Positions 45,701 through 55,479 of a stretch of 64,000 nucleotides of DNA are shown piece after piece; positions within the stretch are counted from its first letter, which is position 1, and each line of letters begins with the position of its first letter. The DNA is from Mesocentrotus franciscanus. Its lineage: Eukaryota; Echinodermata; Echinoidea; Camarodonta; Strongylocentrotidae. The notes under the pieces were generated by a model, which was given only the letters and a program-made list of their open reading frames with translations, did no database searches and was not told where the DNA came from. The position numbers and the translations under genes are program-made. The stretch spans positions 17,819,751 to 17,883,750 of the forward strand of contig CP137682.1 in the NCBI GenBank assembly GCA_037976565.1. Reading direction: 5' to 3'.

Positions 45701-46879
45701 TGTTTGTTACAGGAGGATTTGGTGGACGAGGTGGAGGACGTGGCTTCGGTGGACGAGGAGGTGGTCGTGGTTTCGGAGGACGAGGAGGCGGCGGACGTGG
45801 TTTCGGAGGACGAGGAGGCGGTGGTCGCGGTAGAGGAGGATTTGGCGGAGGAAGGGGACGAGGAGGTATGTTTTGAATTTTATTTTCACCATCTTGGGAA
45901 CGGTAGTTTTTGATGGATGAAAATTGTTATTCCAATACAGTCAAACCTGTCTATAGCGACCGCCCAAGGGAAACACAAAAAGTGGTCTTTGTAGACAGGT
46001 GGTCTTTGTGGACAGGTTCCTTTAGTACATGTTTCAATGAGAAACCATTTTCAAGGGAAACAAAAAATGTGGTCCTTGTAGACAGGTGGTCTTTGTAGAC
46101 AGGTGGTCACTAAAGCAGGTTTGACTGTATATGCTTGGGGGCTTTTTCCTAGTAGACATGGATTTTTCTGATGTTTATGCAGGTTATGTGCCGAAGAAGC
46201 ATACTGTATATGTCCCAACATGATTACTTTTTTTGGGGAGGGGGTGTAGTATATGTGTAATGTGCTTCCCTCTACCTCTTTTCCACTTAAGACCCTACAT
46301 TTCTTAATTGCCTTATCCTCCATTACAAAGATTTCAACACCAAATTTGTATGCCTCAGCTACAAAGTAGCCGGAGGCATGTTTTCGGGTTGTCCGTCCGT
46401 CCCGTTTTCATGATCGCGCTATCTCAAAAACCGATTGATGGATTACCGCCAAACTGCTATCATGTATGTATCTTGCAGAGCCAATGAACTGATTAGATTT
46501 TAGGGTCATGAAGTCAAAGATCAAAGGGTCATACATGTACATATATATATGAAAAATAGCTTGTAATCACAATATTCTGAGAACCTGTTAATGGGTAAAT
46601 GAAATGATGTACATTAGAGGCATTCTACGCTTCGCTGCTATGATGAAACTCACTCTGACACCCCTTCTGAAGTCTATCACAATGTTGATGAGTGAATCTG
46701 AGCACCAACATGTCTAATGCGTAAAGGTTCATGTGGAAAGATTTTGTTCATGTAGAATTTTTATGTAGGAGATCAGCTGCATTACATTGTTTATTATTAC
46801 CTCAACTTCTCCAGGTTTCGAGAAGAAGGACGGCATCAAGACGTTCCAAGGCAAGAAGAAGACATTCGGAGATGATTAG
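33767..46879 (+). CDS. NCL: Nucleolin-like RNA-binding protein (apparent 1-base loss)
   Basis: Thirteen exons: 33767-33799, 37406-37440, 38276-38321, 38799-39398, 39929-40021, 40497-40614, 41442-41602, 42682-42820, 43377-43585, 44054-44183, 45272-45393, 45713-45865 and 46815-46879. The predicted product is about 634 aa. Order: basic start MGTNKVQKKAK; alternating Lys/Pro and Glu/Asp/Ser stretches (about 39-238); RRM1 (about 270-345; RNP2 ISIFIAN, RNP1 KFAYVDVA); RRM2 (about 373-448; TLFAKGL, GFAFIEFA); a first RGG block; RRM3 (about 483-556; TLFVKGI, GFAYADF); an RGG repeat (about 562-613); and GFEKKDGIKTFQGKKKTFGDD. Nucleolin binds pre-rRNA and nucleolar chromatin in ribosome biogenesis. Vertebrate forms have four RRMs; here I see three. 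The acidic exon is one base short (see 39104-39134). Confidence 0.93.
34655..35116. mobile_element. MITE with CAGTAGGGGC ends
   Basis: Left end TTAACAGTAGGGGCGCTGGT, right end GACCAGTGCCCCTACTGCTAA; arms continue with GTCCGCATAAAGGAC against GTCCTCATTTATGCAGAAG. In nucleolin intron 1. Possibly another TTAA-type element (TTAA left, CTAA right). Confidence 0.8.
35290..35511. mobile_element. MITE with CCACTTTAAAA ends
   Basis: Left CCCACTTTAAAAAGGTAAAA then ACTTGAAAATC, right the inverse GATTTTCAAGTTTTTACC then TCTTTTAAAGTGGT. In nucleolin intron 1. Confidence 0.75.
35735..36235 (+). repeat. Cluster of GGTCTTGCGTGGCC repeats
   Basis: The heptamer TNGCGTG occurs at 35735, 35838, 35980, 36023, 36086, 36125, 36188 and 36219, nearly always inside GGTCTNGCGTGRCC; a ninth variant, CAGCGTG, is at 35933. 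Spacing is 31-142 bases. Parts of the spacer (AGTGTAAGTAAT, ACCCGTAATGACA) repeat, so this is a degenerate long-unit tandem array in nucleolin intron 1. TNGCGTG is the core bound by AhR/ARNT-type bHLH-PAS dimers; whether that matters here is unknown. Confidence 0.75.
36300..37405 (+). other. Nucleolin intron 1, distal part
   Basis: AT-rich with no recognisable element beyond short A/T runs. I see no exon or RNA gene. Confidence 0.5.
37532..37837. mobile_element. MITE, TGTTTCACAAAG family, copy 3
   Basis: Ends CAGGGGGGTGTTTCACTAAG and CTTTGTGAAACACCCCCCTG; arms carry AAGTTGGACTTA and TAAGTCCAACTTAGGATCTT. In nucleolin intron 2. Confidence 0.85.
39104..39134 (+). other. Apparent 1-base deletion in the nucleolin acidic exon
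   Basis: The frame entering at 38799 runs into TAG at 39132-39134. Downstream acidic coding continues in another frame to the donor at 39399. One extra base near 39108-39110 (AAG CC? AAG AAG CCT) restores it. The exon is 600 bases, but flanking intron phases (0 in, 1 out) require 3n+1, that is 601. Sequencing error, allele or true mutation cannot be separated here. Confidence 0.88.
40791..40854 (+). other. Strong intronic hairpin
   Basis: GTTTGCTG (40791) pairs with CAGCAAAC (40847), and ACTGGACA (40801) pairs with TGTCCAGT (40831), leaving an asymmetric internal loop and a 22-base terminal loop. It resembles one half of an H/ACA RNA, but no H box follows, and the TTTACATAA at 40936 has only a small adjoining hairpin. 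Function unknown. Confidence 0.45.
41039..41128 (+). ncRNA. SNORD15: U15-like C/D box snoRNA
   Basis: A 90-base unit in the nucleolin intron between the two RRM1 exons. Terminal stem GTTCT/AGAAC, C box ATGATGA (41044-41050) and D box CTGA (41121-41124); a C'-like GATGTTGA lies inside. The 11 bases CGAGGCATTTG next to the D box are perfectly complementary to CAAATGCCTCG of the highly conserved LSU rRNA stretch GTAGCCAAATGCCTCGTCAT. The +5 rule points to the third A of CAAAT, the site I associate with U15 (human 28S A3764, yeast snR13). From memory, the 3' end GAGGCATTTGTCTGAGAA also matches vertebrate U15. Human U15 is longer and sits in RPS3 introns, so the host differs. Confidence 0.85.
42091..42219 (+). 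ncRNA. H/ACA-type snoRNA candidate, copy 1
   Basis: Two hairpins with a hinge and an ACA tail. Hairpin 1: CCTTC/GAAGG, then GCATG/CATGC-type and TGTAG/CTAC stems, with an internal loop (AAATAAG against AAGACC) of pseudouridylation-pocket type. Hinge contains AGATGA (42149-42154), fitting box H ANANNA. Hairpin 2: TGAGCC/GGCCCA (one mismatch), CACA/TGTG and GGAT/ATCC. ACA at 42214-42216 is three bases from the proposed end. A second copy is in another nucleolin intron (44733-44861). Target unknown; vertebrate nucleolin also hosts an H/ACA RNA (U23), but I cannot claim orthology. Confidence 0.75.
42262..42291 (+). pseudogene. 3' fragment of the H/ACA-type RNA
   Basis: TCCTGTGCTTACTAAGCTGG then CCCAATATT repeats the 3' half of the RNA just upstream, with the ACA box changed to ATA. 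Probably a decayed partial duplicate. Confidence 0.6.
42851..43040 (-). mobile_element. tRNA-derived SINE, copy 2
   Basis: Reverse complement of the family at 26622. On the minus strand, B box GGTTCGAAACT (42981-42991), then GCCCTTTGGTAAGGCTTTAA, AATCCTCATTACCAAGTCCC and GGTTGCTTACTTACAAGCAT. The A box is degenerate. Nucleolin intron 8. Confidence 0.85.
44733..44861 (+). ncRNA. H/ACA-type snoRNA candidate, copy 2
   Basis: Near-identical to 42091-42219. H box AGATGA 44791-44796, ACA 44856-44858. The few differences fall in the terminal loop of hairpin 1 (CACCAA to CATAGA) and the hinge, and the paired stems and pocket are unchanged. That pattern suggests selection on structure or a recent copy. 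It sits in nucleolin intron 10, between the RRM3 exons. Confidence 0.75.
44950..45200 (+). repeat. SINE-like dispersed repeat
   Basis: GTTGGATTCCCAGTCCGGCA, TTTGCCACTCTCCACTGTGG and TGAAGCAGCAGGGCCAAGGC, related to 4985-5095. No clear tRNA head. Nucleolin intron 10. Confidence 0.55.
45470..45663 (+). repeat. Dispersed repeat, related to 21780-21935 and 5107-5180
   Basis: Left part matches 21780-21935; right part GGGAGAACAGTATAAATACT with GATGAGGCTACCCTGAGTAA and (TTA)n matches 5107-5180. Nucleolin intron 11. Confidence 0.6.
45938..46127. mobile_element. MITE, CAGTSAAACCTG family, copy 4
   Basis: Perfect 12-base inverted ends CAGTCAAACCTG and CAGGTTTGACTG. Nucleolin intron 12. Confidence 0.9.
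46345..46540 (+). repeat. Dispersed repeat with GGTTGTCCGTCCGTCCCG motif
   Basis: GCCGGAGGCATGTTTTCGGG then TTGTCCGTCCGTCC, CTATCTCAAAAACCGATTGA and a run of short AAAGATCAAAGGGTC phrases resemble a repeat common in marine invertebrate genomes. Only one copy is in the window, so this rests on recollection. Confidence 0.4.
46634..46706 (+). ncRNA. C/D box snoRNA candidate
   Basis: In the last nucleolin intron. C box ATGATGA (46640-46646), D box CTGA (46698-46701), terminal pairing TGCT/AGCA, an internal CTGA (D'-like) and TTGATGA (C'-like). The spacing is compact and I could not match the segments upstream of D or D' to an rRNA site, so this is weaker than the U15-like RNA. Confidence 0.45.
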
Positions 46880-48180
46880 GACGGTTCTTCTATGATGCTC
46901 TATGAAAGACTTTAAGATCATGATTTGAAGGATATATATGTTGTTACCTTCATAACCTTCAAATGCCATGCCAAACTGGACATTTCTGCAGGTCGAACAT
47001 TAACATTAGAGATCATCATCTGTCGTACCCTGCATCAGCTGGTTGACCTGTTTGTTCACAGTATTGCCAAATGAGTTACGAGTGTCGGATTTTATAGTAC
47101 TTTTTTCAGATATCCAGATTTTAATTTGACATTCGTGCTCCAATTTTGATTGGAAATGTTTGGACTGAAAAGGAGACCGAGAGGGGTAGAAATGAAATGT
47201 TGCAGAGATGCCGGATTTAATGTCTACCCTGGGGGATTGATGAATTGGAAAAAATAAATACACAAAGGAAAGACAGGAGTTAAAAATTTGATTGACTAAA
47301 AAAAAGTACTCCACTAAAACCTTTGTCTAAAGCTGCACTTAAAAAGACGAAAAGAGAGGTGGTTATTGCACTTATTATCTCGTTTGATTTTCTTGGTGTC
47401 TAAGAAATACACATGTATTCAAATTAAATTAAAGTAATGTCACAATAGGTAAATCATTTGATGAATGATAGATTGATGGGAGGTACCGGGGTGCCTGTTT
47501 TCTGGCAAAAGCCCTAGGCCCCTGGTAATTTGATTTATGGGCCACATTTCAGGCTTTTATGTATACAACTTATCAGTCCCACTCGTGAAATATAACTTGT
47601 ACCCTGGAGTAATTATGTATTTCAATTGGACATATTGAAATTATTTTTGTGTCTGTCAGTCGCATAATACACGTACATGTAAATATTTCCCTTGATAACA
47701 TGATTCTCTCAATATGTAGTGCTAAATATATGCTGTATATATTACATCTTATAGCTCGTTTAATACGTGTATATGTATGTTCTTTTCTCTTCATCAAATG
47801 TCTGACATACTGTATAGACCTTTGAATTTTTAAGGATGACTTTGTTTTTTATAGTTTTAAAGAAAGTGAGAGAAACATACTGTATGTCATTATTTTTAAT
47901 GAGTTTTATTATTGTCGTTTGAGATTGGATAATGTACAGTCATTTAATATGAAGAATGATAAGTAAAAGGAATAAAAACAATATTCAAACTGAACGATTT
48001 GATTTGATATACTTCATCTGCGAGTCGGAGTTTAAGGAAAAGTCCACCTTGATATAAATTTCACATAAATGAATAAATGAAATGGTTTAACGACTAGAAA
48101 ATAAAAAAATATATGGTGGCAAAGGCAAAGCCAAATTGCAATGATTTTTACAACGACCTAGTTCATAGAAAAAAGGTTAC
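46880..48180 (+). other. Nucleolin 3' UTR and flank
   Basis: No coding frame. AATAAA hexamers near 47252 and at 47971-47976 could end the transcript. Confidence 0.5.
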
Positions 48181-48507
48181 CATTCATTCAAAATGGTTTA
48201 TTCAAATACTTTCCTCGCGACCGCAGGGCCGAATTGCGAAAGTTTACAATTACAATGTCAATAAAAAGGCATTCAAGCATCATGAATAGAATGGAAAAGA
48301 AATGGGCATTAAAATCAATAAGACGTGTTGAATTTAATAAGGTAAAATATGACGATAGAGGGAAAAGGAGAAATCTAACTGATGAAGAGAGCGAGGAGAA
48401 GCAAAAGGGGCAGTAAAGAGGGGTAAAAGGACGTGTGTGTGAGGAGAGAGAGAGAGAGATATATACGAAAGAAAAACCGAGTAGAAGGGAAGGACAAAGG
48501 AATAAGT

Positions 48508-48962
48508 GACTCGGTAACATTTTTGAAGGTTGTTGAAAACACGCCCTATTTTTGTATGATATTTTACCTATTATATTCCTTCTACTGTACTAACCCTCTA
48601 ACATGCAACAAAATCTTGAAAAAATTCTCAAACCACCAAGATATTTATGGTTTTCTTTGAAGGCGTCACTGCGACACCCTCTACTAGTAAATTTTCCCAA
48701 CCGTCTTTCCATGAAAATTAGACAGGCTTTTAAAAATCTTTCAACACTTAAATATCTTGAATGGTATATAGAGCCAATTCATTGCTTTGTGATGATTTAC
48801 ATTCACCTAAAATTTAATCAAATTGTGGTTGGGAGAATTAAGAAATCGATCAGATCAGTTTTTCCCAAACTGTTTTCACTCAAACTTTCAGATTATCTTT
48901 AATTGTACATCTAGCATTGAAGTCACTACCTTGACACCTTTTCTCCATCTGAACAATGTTAC
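48508..48962 (+). mobile_element. TTAA-family MITE relative, AAAGGGACTCGGTAACATTG family, copy 2
   Basis: GACTCGGTAACATTTTTGAA at the left and GAACAATGTTACC at the right are inverted. It matches 21203-21725 throughout (CCTTCTACTGTACTAACCCT, TGAATGGTATATAGAGCCAA). The outermost TTAAAGG ends are missing. Confidence 0.8.
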
Positions 48963-49379
48963 CTAGAGAGTGACATGAATATACAACAGGATGCAGGAAA
49001 TGACGTAATCCTCGATATCAAGATAAAAGTATAATCTTTAAATGCACAAAAATGTTAATCAATACGTATCACACAAGATTTTGTAGTGACCGTAGTGATG
49101 TCGCTATAGTAAGAGCGCCACCAACGGCATTTAGTCTTTGACAATAATAACTAATTATAATCGACAATAACAGAGTTCATACAAAAAAGTAATCGGCATT
49201 GACAAATGTAATTCATAGAGTGCATATTGGCAAACATTTGAAGATCCCAACTCTGGAATTTCTTTAGCGAACTCATACTCTCCATTTGTTTTGAGCAAAA
49301 TATATTTATTTCCCCTTTCGCAATAGAACTTATACCCAAAATTGATTGAATGAAGTAAATACATAAACTTGTACGTATC

Positions 49380-49715
49380 CGGACACCTGCCCCCTGGACA
49401 TCCACCCCCGGATAACCACCCTCTAGGACAACTACCCCCTAGGACAACTACCCCTAGGGCAACCACCCTCTAGGGCGCCTACCCCACGGACAACTACCCC
49501 CGGACAACTACCACCTAGGATAGTAGTCCGGGGGAGGGGGGTAGTTGTCCTAGAGGATGGTTGTCGTAGGGGGTAGTTGTCCTAGGGGGTAGTTGTCTGG
49601 GGTACTTTTCCTAGGGGTTAGTGGTCTGGGGGGTAGTTGTCATAGAGGTACGTGGTTAGCCTAGGGGTGGTTATCCGGGTGGTGGTTGTCCAGGGGGTAG
49701 GTGTCCTAGAACCCA
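49380..49715. repeat. Inverted (head-to-head) minisatellite
   Basis: Left half 49380-49518: about eight units of CTAGGACAACTACCCC type. Right half 49519-49715: about twelve units of its complement, GGGGTAGTTGTCCTAG type. The junction is near 49515-49525. The whole array can fold into one long hairpin. Confidence 0.88.
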
Positions 49716-50979
49716 ACTTGTATGAATACTTACTCTACATTTTATACAATGTGAACCAAATAATGAGGTAGACCATATAATTAGAGAACTTAGTAACAAT
49801 GAGCTATGAATTCACATTTTAGTGTTGCATAGCAAATGAAGAGGGCAGAGGAGAGCAAGCTAGAGTTAAAAACAATGGGAAACCTCAATGCTTCACAACT
49901 CTACTTTCCTAGTTTTCATCAGATTTGACTGAAGTCCTCTATTTTTTTTTTTTGGGGGGGGGGTTGCATTTATTCAAATTAATTTTTATGTCGGGATGGA
50001 TCGACCTTTCATTTTATAATAAACCGTGAACAATTATTCATACCATTACCAAATTTTGATATTTTTTAAAGGTATTACAAAGTTTTGGGAATATTTCAAT
50101 TTTTGTGGATCATGAAATTTAAAATTTTCATTATCATTGTGAAGCCTAGTGTTAGAACACTCAACTCTAACAAAATTGGGCTCTAAAACACTTTTGATTT
50201 GGAGAAAAAAATTTTAAAATAAAAAATTTACCGGTGCTCCCGGTAAATTTGGTATAGCTCCTCTCAGTTCGAAAATTTACATGTCATCTGAAGAGCATAA
50301 CACATATATAACACTATTGTCAAAGTGTAATAATTAACATGTTTTGACACCAAATCATATTACCAGACTAATCAAATATATATAATCATGAAGATAATTT
50401 TTTAAAGTCAAGTTGCCTTAGTGTATGATTTTTATTCTGTCTCGTTAATTAAAGAAGAAAAATACTTGTCTGTACACTGTAATCGTAATATATAATTTTA
50501 TAATCGATCAGGCCGCCATCTTTACTGCAATTACCAACCTGGTCTCGAAGCTATAATGATGTATACAGTCATTCCATCATTCGCCTTAAAATGACTATTT
50601 ATTTCATTCTAAGGGGCTGCCATCTAGCGGTAGTATGACGAAATAGATACTGGGGGCGGGGCCTGTGAATGTGAATAGGGAATGGATACCCCTTATTTGG
50701 GCATGTGTGTACGTTTGTGTGTGAGTGGTTGTCCGGGCGGCCGCGGGGATGTGCATTTCGGCACGCGCGGGTGCAGCATCCGCTCGCTTGTGTCAGGTGT
50801 GAAGTACCCCACCCCAAACTCTCGGAGTGGCTTAGTCTTTGTCCAGGATTGGGGTTCATTTTGTTTTCTTAAATCTATGGTCCCATATTTTGACAGGGGT
50901 GGATGGGGGTGGGGGAGGGGGTATAAGGTTACTTACCTCAATGAAAACGGTCATGATAATGTAATAATTCATGATAGAT

Positions 50980-51396
50980 ACAACAACAACAACAATTACA
51001 ATAGCATTTGAAGTTGTATTTAGTATAGGCCTAGTAGTAATAATAATATTAAAAATTAACGATAAAAATTATGATGGTAATTATTATAACAATAATGATA
51101 AAACACAGTAATAATTATATCCACAATAATAACAATAATAATGATGGTGATTATAGTTATAATTTAATATCACAATATTATGGGAATGAAGTTTTGCTTA
51201 TGAAAACAAATCCTAATCATGTATTCACCGACGAAACCGTGAAATGCTTTTTCCACTGATCGAGTCAGCCACGCCAACTAGGTTTATTTAGACATGTTTA
51301 TAAATATCCATGATGATGTTAGATTTGTTATTGACTTTATGTAAAACCCGATATATATATAAAGAATAAAGTGTAGTTTAGTGTCCTGATGAGGAA

Positions 51397-51444
<48 letters not shown>

Positions 51445-51500
51445 TACAACATTAATAATTATGATAATAATAATAATAATAATGATAATAATGATAATAT
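50980..51500 (+). repeat. (AAT)n-rich microsatellite region
   Basis: Pure (AAT)n at about 51400-51442 with degenerate AATAATGATAAT and ACAACAACA runs on both sides. No gene. Confidence 0.85.
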
Positions 51501-53030
51501 AATGATAATAATGAAAATAATAACAGTAATGATAAAAAAACTAATGTAAGTAATGATAACAATAGTATATATGATAATGTTGGTGATTATAACGTTATTA
51601 AAACAATAATAATGATAATTGTGATGATGATAATATTAATAAAAGCAATATATAATGATATTAATCAACATCATCATTAACATCTTGTTTTCTCATTAAT
51701 AATTTTATCAATAAGAAAGTTAATAAAGGCAGTGATAATAATTATACTAGAATCATTAACCAATATTCTTGATTATAAAACAATGATCTATATTGAATGA
51801 CACGCTTATCCAATATGTGTATCTATCGCCTCTCGACACAGATACAAAAATCGAGACAAATTAGTAAGGACATAGACTATCTTGACCAAACGGTGGCATG
51901 CATTACGCAATGCGGTTAAAAATAAATTCCCAGAAAGAAGGCCTGCATTTTGATGCTGGATGCATTCCACAAAAAACACGTGCATGCTCTCTTGGGTACA
52001 TACTGGAGCCTTCGCTAATCATCAATGACATTGCTCCTTGTTCTGAGTTCTAAATCGCAGGTTCACGCACATTACCGTAAGTATTTACATATTATATTTA
52101 AATTATATTTTATTTTGGTTAAAATATGTATTCTATATATTCGCTTACAACTAGCCTTCAATTGGCAATTGAATTAGCTGAGGTACGTGTAGGATAAAAC
52201 GTGATGCATAATCATTTTGTAGGAATGTAATTTTTTTTCATCTGAGGAGCTGTATGTACTTGTTAATCTAAAACTGTAATGCTTACACTAAATAGACATT
52301 CATGAAGATGATGCATGTGGGCAACTAGCACATTGCGTATGAGATGGTTCAAGGAATTATATTTTTGCCATTTACACTACCAGTATAGTAACAAGCAACG
52401 AGAAAGAGAAAGAGAGAGAGGGGGATGAATGTGAACTTTTTGTATGTACATGCGCTCGACAATGGCTGATACTACAGAATAAGTCATTCATATCTAGACA
52501 AATCATAGACCTAAAAATATAACTTGAGGTCAACCTTGCGACTAATGGGGTGTCAAATACAGAAGACCAGACCATGCTGTCAATAGAGCTATAAACAAAA
52601 TGCATCATTCTGAAGTTAAGACCCAAGAAAATAATTCTGTTCCAAACACGATTACCCTCCAGTCGCAGAAGATCAACCGCATAGTTATGAAGAGATTGTT
52701 TGTCTCTTAATTGTGTATGAGTCAACAGGTCCGAACATTTTGAAAGTTTTACAATATCAGAGTCTTCTTAAGAAAAAGAGGATGAACACGCCCTTTAAAA
52801 TTGTATCTGTCAATAAAATCTTAATCAAATTTGAGTAAATAAAAAAATTATATGCTTTGCAGTTTACGTCTTTTCTTCCCAAATCAATTAAATTGAAAAA
52901 ATATAGTCAACATGGTTGACCTTCATTTTACAACCTTCAGTTATTTTCTTCTTTTGGGGGAATGTTAAATGTTTATTGAAACATGCTTACTCTAAAATTT
53001 CATGTTTTTTTCATTACATTCTGTATATAG

Positions 53031-55074
53031 ATGCCCGTTAACAAAGCTTGTACGTCTTGTGGTACAAAAAATCCAAATGCCAGGAAAAGTTGCATTTGTT
53101 GTAAGGCACAGATTAGAAAACCAAGAAAGGTCTTGATGGAAGACTTCCAAACAAAATCCAGCCTCACTGCTATCAAAAACAAGCTTGAAAAAAAGGTAAG
53201 TTCATTTCCTTTTCTTTTTTATGTGCATAAAATACGACTGTTAAGATCTATTTTTTGGTGCAAATACGTTAAACATAGATGCATAATTTAATATTCCATA
53301 ATATGATATTCCATCTCTCGGTCAAACTGTGACATTCAAAAAGCTTTGATGGACAAGAAGCAATTATATACCTTGTTCTACTAAACTCTCATAAATTCAT
53401 TATTATGACATAAGCACTCAATGTATTTGTAAAAATTTAAACAAATTTCATGAATTTGTTTTCTTTTAGATATGTATGAGCTTTCACTTTCTCACGATAA
53501 TATAATATTTTCCAACAATAGTAATGATTGATATTTGCATTGATTGCAATTTTAACAGTTTTGTTTGTGTCTGTGACTTTAAAGGTAGATTTTTGCGGAA
53601 AGCCCAAGCTCTAACTTTTAACCATATTGATTTGAAGAAGGAAACAAACTTACTTGAATAATAATTGTTCCTTCACTTGATTGTTAGAATTTGGGTTCCG
53701 TTCGCCATTCGTAAGGACCGCTATTCATAATTTGATAATAGGGTCATTATTCGAAAGAACCGCTATTCATAATTTGAGAAAAGGGTCATTATTCGTAAGG
53801 ACCGCTATACATAATCGAAGAAGAGGGTCGCTATTCATAATACGAGAAGAGGGTCGCTATTCATAATACAAAATCGGGGTCGTTATTCATAGGGGTCCCT
53901 ATTTATAATACGAGAAGAGGGTCGCTGTTTATAACACGAGAAGAAGGTCGCTATTCACCCTCTTTTCGTATTATAAATAGCGACCCTCATTTCGTATTAT
54001 GATTAGCGGTCCTTATGAGTAGTGACCCCAATATAAATCATGAATAGCGCGCCTTCTCCATGTTTAGGAATAGCGAACCCCTTTCTGTTTTATGAATAGC
54101 GGTCCTTCACGTATATAGGAAGCTCCGCGTTATGAATAGCGGTCCTTATGACTAGCGAGGTTACCCCAGAATGTACATAGTTTACTGTAACTATAGTTTT
54201 AATTTTAACAAAACATCATGTTCATTAATATGTTATACATCTTGATCTGAAATCACCTCTTACCGACAGAAATGTGATGATAACAACTCCAAATTGTAGT
54301 TAAATGTTTATAAGAAAGTGTTGTACATAATCCTAGTTCTCATGAGGAGACCCAATCATTTTGACTGGTTAAAATGAATACATTTTAATAGATTGCATAG
54401 CGAAAAAAATGACAATAATTGAGTAGTCCTGATTTAATCAACTCTCTACTTTGTCTGTTTTTTGTTTTTTTTTGCCTCTTTGGCTCTACATAATTCAATA
54501 ACAATAACTTGTTTGTTGTTTTATTTTATATTAAATTTTGTTAATTTGCTTAGCTAAATAAATGTTTAAAACTTGACATTTTGTAATGATCGTGGGGGGT
54601 CCACTTTTTACAAGCTATAAGCTTCTCAGTAGACCCCTGCACATTTTCCCATTACATTGTTGTTCTAGTTTGCAATCTGTTCATTATACTCTGTATATTT
54701 TTTCTCAAATAGATCTAAGTATTTGTCATGTCCTTGAAATAAGTTGTAGAACTCTTTTAATCACGCAAACCGTGAAGAGCGATGTATCTATTACTCCGAC
54801 ATAATAAGTAACATATTTTCTGTTTTATTTTATAACCACAATCTTCATTCTGCCTGTTTATATGTTAATCGATATTTTACCTAATTCATTTGTTTGTCTT
54901 TTCTCATTTTAGGCAAAACAGATGTGGGCCAACCATAAATACCATGTTGTTGTGCTTTACTTTTCGGACAAGCCAAAACGGAAGAGAGTAAGCACATTTG
55001 CTACAAGGGGAAAGGCTCATGCTTTCCGGGAGAAGAGCTTACAATCTTTAATTAAGGTCTTCTCGAATACATGA
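53031..55074 (+). CDS. Small zinc-ribbon-like protein, two exons
   Basis: Exons 53031-53195 (55 codons, ends at GTAAGT) and 54913-55074 (53 codons plus TGA) join in phase 0 to 108 aa. The ATG directly follows a TATATAG acceptor, so a 5' UTR exon probably lies upstream. The N-terminus MPVNKACTSCGTKNPNARKS is followed by CICCKAQ: CxxC, ten residues, then CxCC, likely one zinc site. The rest is Lys-rich (KLEKKAKQMWANHKYHVVVL). A good alternative donor (AGA|GTAAGC at 54988) could extend the protein into further exons. I recall similar uncharacterised CxxC-start proteins in fish and invertebrates, some near transposons. Function unknown; it could also be exons of the FN3 gene downstream, but no phase-compatible link was found. 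Confidence 0.55.
53690..54170. repeat. Second inverted minisatellite, CGCTATTCATAATACGAGAA units
   Basis: Left part (53690-53955) repeats GGACCGCTATTCATAAT and GAGAAGAGGGTCGCTATT; right part (53956-54170) repeats the complement ATTATGAATAGCGGTCCTTA. The turn is near 53955, where AGAAGAAGGTCGCTATTC meets ACCCTCTTTTCGTATTAT. The short frame across it (repeating RTAIHN) is a repeat artefact. It lies in the intron of the zinc-ribbon gene. Confidence 0.88.
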
Positions 55075-55290
55075 AAATAGGTAAGGTATTACTGTTATAA
55101 AATTCATACCTTTAGTTAAGTTTCAGCCTTTGACAGCAATTATATTTTTCTCAATATCATTCGTTAGACAGATTAGTAAAAGAGCATTTCCAAAGTATTT
55201 AGGAATAGTTTTATATGATCATGATGACCCCAAATATATAATTCAAATTCGTGTTTTATTCACATCATACTGACTTATTCTCCTAGCGCT

Positions 55291-55476
55291 TTAAAGCCCC
55301 ACTGCCCTACATATAGCTACTTGCGCCCTCTATATAGCAAACAATGCCTAATCGGTCCCCCATGGTCCCCTTTTTCTTATGTTAATTGAGAGCTGATTTG
55401 ATGAGATAACCACCTCTCAGTGACCATGCAGGGATTTCTAATCCCTCCTGGCCAAACTAGTGCAGATAGGCTTTAA
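55291..55476 (-). mobile_element. TTAA MITE, AAAGCCCC family, uninterrupted copy
   Basis: TTAA at 55291-55294 and 55473-55476, ends TTAAAGCCCCACTGCCCTAC and GGCTTTAA. Its interior CTTATGTTAATTGAGAGCTG is the intact target into which the other MITE jumped at 22641-23045. Confidence 0.85.
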
Positions 55477-55479
55477 ATG

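Noticed and set aside
50682..51011. CG-rich frame of 109 codons, possible CpG promoter
   Set aside because: Some CpG is present around 50730-50790 but there is no linked exon; evidence too thin.
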